Part shown: positions 60,068-64,000 of the stretch, piece by piece
How positions within the stretch are numbered: position 1 is the stretch's first letter
Layout of the letters: each line of letters opens with the position of its first letter
Assembly (NCBI RefSeq): GCF_954871325.1
Contig: NC_088778.1
Location: 13,171,666 to 13,235,665, forward strand
DNA from: Gordionus sp. m RMFG-2023
Taxonomy: Eukaryota; Nematomorpha; Gordioida; Chordodea; Parachordodidae
Direction: 5' to 3'
DNA: 64,000 nt
Translations under genes and position numbers: made by a program
Notes under the pieces: generated by a model
The model's input: the letters and a program-made list of their open reading frames with translations, nothing else
The model's database searches: none
What the model was told of the DNA's origin: nothing

Positions 60068-61061
60068 CTGTTATACTTATCTATGATATAAATTAATAAT
60101 CTCAAATAAGAGCTAAATTACAATTTGAATGGTAATAATTATGATAAAGCATCGTTTGAACGTGTGTATCATCGTTCATTGTACACAGCAGCTGGTTTAT
60201 TTTAGATTAATACATTCACTAGTAAAAATAAATTATAAATCATACATAAACTCTAATTTTTAAATGAGCCATAATCAATTTCACATAAACAGAAAAAAAG
60301 ATATACAAACTAATATTCATATATCATTTATTTTGATAGGCAACGATCAATATTAAATTACTTTATAAAATTTGGGCAAAATAAAATACCAATTTTATAT
60401 TCCAGCGCCTTTTAAAATCTTGAGAATTATATATACTCTCTCCCCCGGCAAAAATTTCAATATTTTTCAAAAGTTATATATTTGAATCCCTTTTTTCATA
60501 AATATTTTTCATATTTCATATTTTTCTTGGCCAATCAGCACCTTTATAGTATAGAAAATAGACAAACAAAAAGTGTAATTATCAATTATATTTTCATATT
60601 TTATTATCAACTATTATTTATTTTGATTTCTCTTATTTAAGCCCTTTTTATGAATATTAATCAATTTATATTTTCATATTTTATTATCAACTAATATTTA
60701 TTTTGATTTCTCTTATTTAAGCCCTTTTTATGAATATTATAAACACAGGATAATAAATGAAGAAGCTTTTTTTGAAAATAATAGCTATAGTAAACGTGAT
60801 AAAGACAAATAAAAAGATACTGACTGAAAAAAAGATGCAAAATTAATCGACAGATGACCGGTTTTTTAAATTTTTTATTTAATTTAATGGCACTAACTCC
60901 CAGTGGTAGCAGGGACAAAGATATTCTCCAACTATAACATCAATTTTTTAAAATGAATTTAAAATCCTATAGAAATTTCTAAAATTCGCTACCTCGATTT
61001 ATATATAATATAGATTAATGTTTACCATAGGAAGTTGTGATCAAATATAAATCCACTTTGA
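58494..61061. other. No further gene beyond the NKAIN exon at 59943-60067
   Basis: A+T-rich DNA. It holds NKAIN exon 60067-59943 and an 80-bp tandem duplication (60581-60740). The NKAIN first exon was looked for upstream of 60067 and not found. Confidence 0.4.
60581..60740 (+). repeat. 80-bp tandem duplication
   Basis: Two adjacent copies (60581-60660, 60661-60740) differing at a few bases, sharing TTTCATATTTTATTATCAAC and CTCTTATTTAAGCCC. Recent local duplication. Confidence 0.9.
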
Positions 61062-61274
61062 GCTGATTCTACCAAGTATAAATTTGTAGGCGAAAACTAT
61101 CAGCTCAGCCCTGATCCAGCTATAAACTTAAAGGATATCTGTGTTGAAAAAAAATTAAATTGTGTTTCAAGGCCAGCGTATGGTAGGATATTCATTGGAA
61201 GCAAACCACTTCAAAAATCTACTTTAGAAAATTTCCTTCGCATTCGGCGGCGATATTTTTACTTTATGAATTAA
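61062..61274 (+). CDS. Unrecognised 70-codon open frame, exon candidate
   Basis: Open from after a stop at 61059 to TAA at 61272-61274. The translation (NYQLSPDPAINLKDICVEKK, RPAYGRIFIGSKPLQKSTLE) has ordinary amino-acid composition and higher G+C than surrounding DNA, unlike the A+T-driven shadow frames. No ATG start near its beginning, so it would be an internal or terminal exon or a transposon scrap. I do not recognise it. The splice acceptor is unclear (ACCAAG before TATAAATTT is possible). Confidence 0.3.
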   Translation, partial: ADSTKYKFVGENYQLSPDPAINLKDICVEKKLNCVSRPAYGRIFIGSKPLQKSTLENFLRIRRRYFYFMN

Positions 61275-61692
61275 ACGTTTTTTATATATTATAAAATTAT
61301 GAATACTCTATTACCAACTCCTCGTTTAAAATGAATGCAATGCATTATTATAGTACATTTTTGGAGTTAGCTGATCTGATAGAATGTCTAACCCTTTTAA
61401 ATTGCATTAAAAAAGATAGCAGAAAATTATCCAAAAATAAGTTTTATTTCCTAATTTTATTTAAAAATTTAATAGATAACCCCCAATAAATTTATACTCT
61501 AGCTTACCACCCCTCTTAAAATATTGAAGGCAAAGACCTACCCCCCCCCCTTCTTCCCATATAGAAGAGCTCAATTTTTTTGACTGTCAGAATCAAGCAT
61601 ATTTACCAATACTATAGACAAAAAATGGTATCGTCCCTCTAGTTCGTATTTTTTTTTTAAATAGATATTTTGTTGTATATTGCTAAAACCAA

Positions 61693-62010
61693 AAAAATTT
61701 CCAATTGATTCCCAAAATTTCCAATTGATTCAAAATTTCCAATAGATTCCCAAAGTTAGTTAATTTAATAGATTCACAAATATATTGTTGGTTAATTTAA
61801 TAGATCACCAAATATATTGTTAGTTTATTTAATCTTGATTCCCAAAATTACCAATTGATTCCCAAAATTTAGTATTGATTCCCAGAATTTCCAATGGATT
61901 CCCAAAGTTAGTTAATTTAATAGGTTCACAAATATATTGTTAGTTAATTTAATAGATTACCAAATTTATTGTTAGTTAATTTAATAGATTCCCAAAGATA
62001 TTGTTAGTTA
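61693..62010 (+). repeat. Minisatellite-like composite repeat
   Basis: Two interleaved words recur: CCAATTGATTCCCAAAATTT and GTTAGTTAATTTAATAGATT. A longer unit of about 200 bp, from TTCCAATAGATTCCCAAAG through AAATATATTGTTAG, repeats once with changes (61730 and 61889). Confidence 0.75.
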
Positions 62011-62159
62011 ATTGAAGTAACTATTAAGATTCAAGAGGTTAGAGAGAAATCACAACAAATATCATATCTTATAAATTTAGAAATTAAAGTATATATTATT
62101 TAATTTACATATAATAATTTATATTTTTAAGAAAACTAAACAAAATAAAGATTGTATAT

Positions 62160-62310
62160 TTTTTGGAGGATTGGATTATGTGTTCCATAAATCTGGAAAA
62201 AAAGGCAATGTATTACACCTGTAAGAAAATGTGGAGGAAAAGCTAAACTTACTGTTACTGAATTTAGCATCAAACATTTAGAAACTTGCAAACCAATCCA
62301 AAGTAAATAA
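62160..62310 (+). pseudogene. Possible FLYWCH-like zinc-finger relic
   Basis: Two overlapping frames read GGLDYVFHKSGKKGNVL and then KCGGKAKLTVTEFSIKHLET followed by CKP. The order (hydrophobic-Y-V-F, K..G, C...AKL, then H..TC) resembles a FLYWCH or MULE-type finger, but one frame change at about 62215 and the missing YW.C core make this weak. Confidence 0.25.
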
Positions 62311-63114
62311 TTTTGATTAATACTTAATCTTAAATTATATCCTTAATTACTGAATTAATGCTTGTGTATTTATATTATAGTATCAAATGTATTTACTGCA
62401 GAATGCCAAAGTAAAATATCAATTTAATATTTACAATAATTTTTCAAAGCTATTAATATACAAGGTCCAGTTTTGGATAAAACAAATAGTCCAGCTTTGG
62501 TTTTTACTTAAATAACACAAATAGTCCAAGTAAATTTTAATTATATTGGTATAACTAATTTTTAACAAAGTTATGAACCAAGAGGTCTTGGAGGAAATAG
62601 ATGCCCATAACAGAAATACCATTAGTCCAAGTAAATAGTATCTTTTAGATATTTATATCATTTTTAAACAAAGCTATTATTCAAAACAATTCTAACAATC
62701 AAATGGTTCAATATAGTTTAATTAAATCAAAATAACACAAAAATATTATCTATTCTAACAAATATTTAATTCAATTTATACATTATCAAGCAAAAAAAAA
62801 AGATTGCATTTTTATATATTAATTTAAATGTTTATTATGAGATAATAAATTTTAATATTAAATACAATTGTGCTGTCTTTTATATGTTAATAGATCTAGA
62901 GTATTAAGAGTTTGCCAAAATAAATGTAAATTATCTGCTATTATTTAGTATATACTGTTCTTGTATTAATATAAATATTGATTACCATTTAGCTATTTAA
63001 ATTTAATTTAAAATAAAATAAAAAGCAAAATTTAATTTATTTGTTAAATCTGTTACAACGTTTCAAAATTATACAAATTTATAATCGCTTCAAATATATT
63101 TGTGGCCATTTTAG
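62311..63114. other. No gene seen
   Basis: A+T-rich. GTCCAGTTTTGGATAAAACA and related words with TAGTCCAAGTAAAT recur between 62460 and 62640, a small degenerate repeat. Confidence 0.4.
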
Positions 63115-64000
63115 TAGTGTTGCTAAATTGCTGGGTCGGGTCGGCCTGGCCGAAAACCCAGCAAGGTTTGAGCTGAAAAAAACGACATTAAACCCTAGCG
63201 AACCCATTTAGCCATAGATCCGACCTGACCCAATGGGCCTCATGAGCCGACCCGATGAGTCGGCTTGATGGGTCGACTTGTTGGATTGGCTTGCTGGGTC
63301 GGCTTGCGTTAAAATTTGTCATAATCGTCATTTTTTAAGTTTTTTCGAATTTTTTTGAAGCAAATAGGTAAAAAATATACCTTGTAAACATGTTAAATTA
63401 AATTTTCAGTGAATATGTACCTTAGAAAATTGACAATTGTCATAATCGTCATTTTTAAGTTTTTTCGAATTTTCTTGAAGCAAATAGATAAAAATATATG
63501 TTGTGAACATGTTAAATTAAATTTTCAGGGAATATGTACCTTAGAAAAGTGACAATTGTCATAATCGTCATCTTTAAGTTTTTTCGAATTTTTTTGAAGC
63601 AAATAGGTAAAAATAAATATTGTAAACAAGTTAAATTAAATTTTCAGTGAATATGTACCTTAGAAAAGTGACAATTGTCATAATCGTCATTTTTAAGTTT
63701 TTTCGAATTTTTTTGAAGCAAATAGGTAAATATATATATTGTAAACATGTTAAATTAAATTTTCAGTGAATATGTACCTTAGAAAATTGACAATTCTCAT
63801 AAACGTCATTTTTAAGTTTTTCGAATTTTTTTGAAGCAAATAGGTAAAAATATATATTGTAAACATGTTAAATTAAATTTTCAGTGAATATGTACCTTAT
63901 AAAAGTGACAATTGTCATAATCGTCATTTTTAAATTTTGTCGAATTTTTTTGAAGCAAATATGTAAAAATATATATTGTAAACATGTTAAATTAAATTTT
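63115..64000 (+). mobile_element. Second fold-back element, left part (runs off the window)
   Basis: Starts TAGTGTTGCTAAATTGC, the same end as the element at 28642. A G+C-rich subterminal stretch follows, with four 13-bp units of the GATGGGTCGGCTT type (about 63253-63307), then a ~119-bp array to the window edge. The overall order equals the left arm of 28642-33178, but every module has a different sequence version, so it is a distinct subfamily. The right end and any target duplication lie outside. Confidence 0.8.
63310..64000 (+). repeat. ~119-bp tandem array of the second fold-back element
   Basis: About six units with TGACAATTGTCATAATCGTC, TTTTTTCGAATTTTTTTGAA, GCAAATAGGTAAAAATATAT, AACATGTTAAATTAAATTTT and GAATATGTACCTTAGAAAAG. 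The palindrome is the most constant part shared with the array at 29690. Confidence 0.95.

Noticed and set aside
60691-60918. Minus-strand frame as the missing NKAIN first exon
   Set aside because: It lacks the MGxCSGRC motif and does not end in a phase-1 donor.
1-64000. Bacterial or organelle origin of the window
   Set aside because: GT-AG introns, a Pol III tRNA, ILK, NKAIN and animal-type transposons show a metazoan nuclear genome.

Overview
This is a window of very A+T-rich animal nuclear DNA. Two spliced animal genes can be read exon by exon on the minus strand. One is integrin-linked kinase (ILK, ten exons, 7660-18480). The other is an NKAIN-type Na+/K+-ATPase-interacting membrane protein (five exons seen, 55632-60067; the first exon is not found). 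An intact tRNA-Pro(AGG) lies at 4854-4924. ILK and NKAIN together point to a metazoan. ILK is fast-evolving, with Asn/Asp-rich insertions and transposon-filled introns, so I infer an invertebrate with an A+T-driven genome and an active transposon load. I cannot name the phylum.

Layout, left to right. 1-7659: non-coding DNA with two small hAT-like MITEs and the tRNA. 7660-18480: ILK, whose introns hold a hAT relic, a LINE fragment, a BED-finger hAT element and small MITEs. 19996-27761: a hAT end fragment, a Ty3/gypsy fossil, a split THAP-domain gene and a young short-LTR gypsy-type element (24686-27756). 28642-33178: a 4.5-kb fold-back element with a perfect 8-bp target duplication. 34358-39190: a tRNA-derived SINE, a pair of 0.39-kb direct repeats with a tRNA-His-like sequence, and a decayed piggyBac. 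39812-41396: a hAT relic with a perfect target duplication. 43467-48180: a DNA transposon carrying a complete-length RTE-like LINE (43658-46795). 48960-51178: a well-preserved hAT element. 51223-53215: a decayed hAT relative. 54196-60067: an Asn-rich open frame followed (in minus-strand order, preceded) by NKAIN. 61062-62310: orphan open frames and a minisatellite. 63115 to the right edge: the start of a second fold-back element.

How it fits together: the host genes are ILK (pseudokinase scaffold at integrin adhesions), NKAIN (four-pass membrane protein) and the tRNA. Nearly everything else is mobile DNA, much of it with 8-bp duplications and TAG- or CAG-starting ends typical of the hAT superfamily. 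The least familiar system is the fold-back family: two different members (28642 and 63115) share the TAGTGTTGYTAAA end, a subterminal 13-bp G+C-rich array and internal ~119-bp arrays carrying the palindrome TGACAATTGTCA. Small MITEs in ILK intron 1 have similar ends. All product names come from reading the translations against remembered family motifs; no database search was run.
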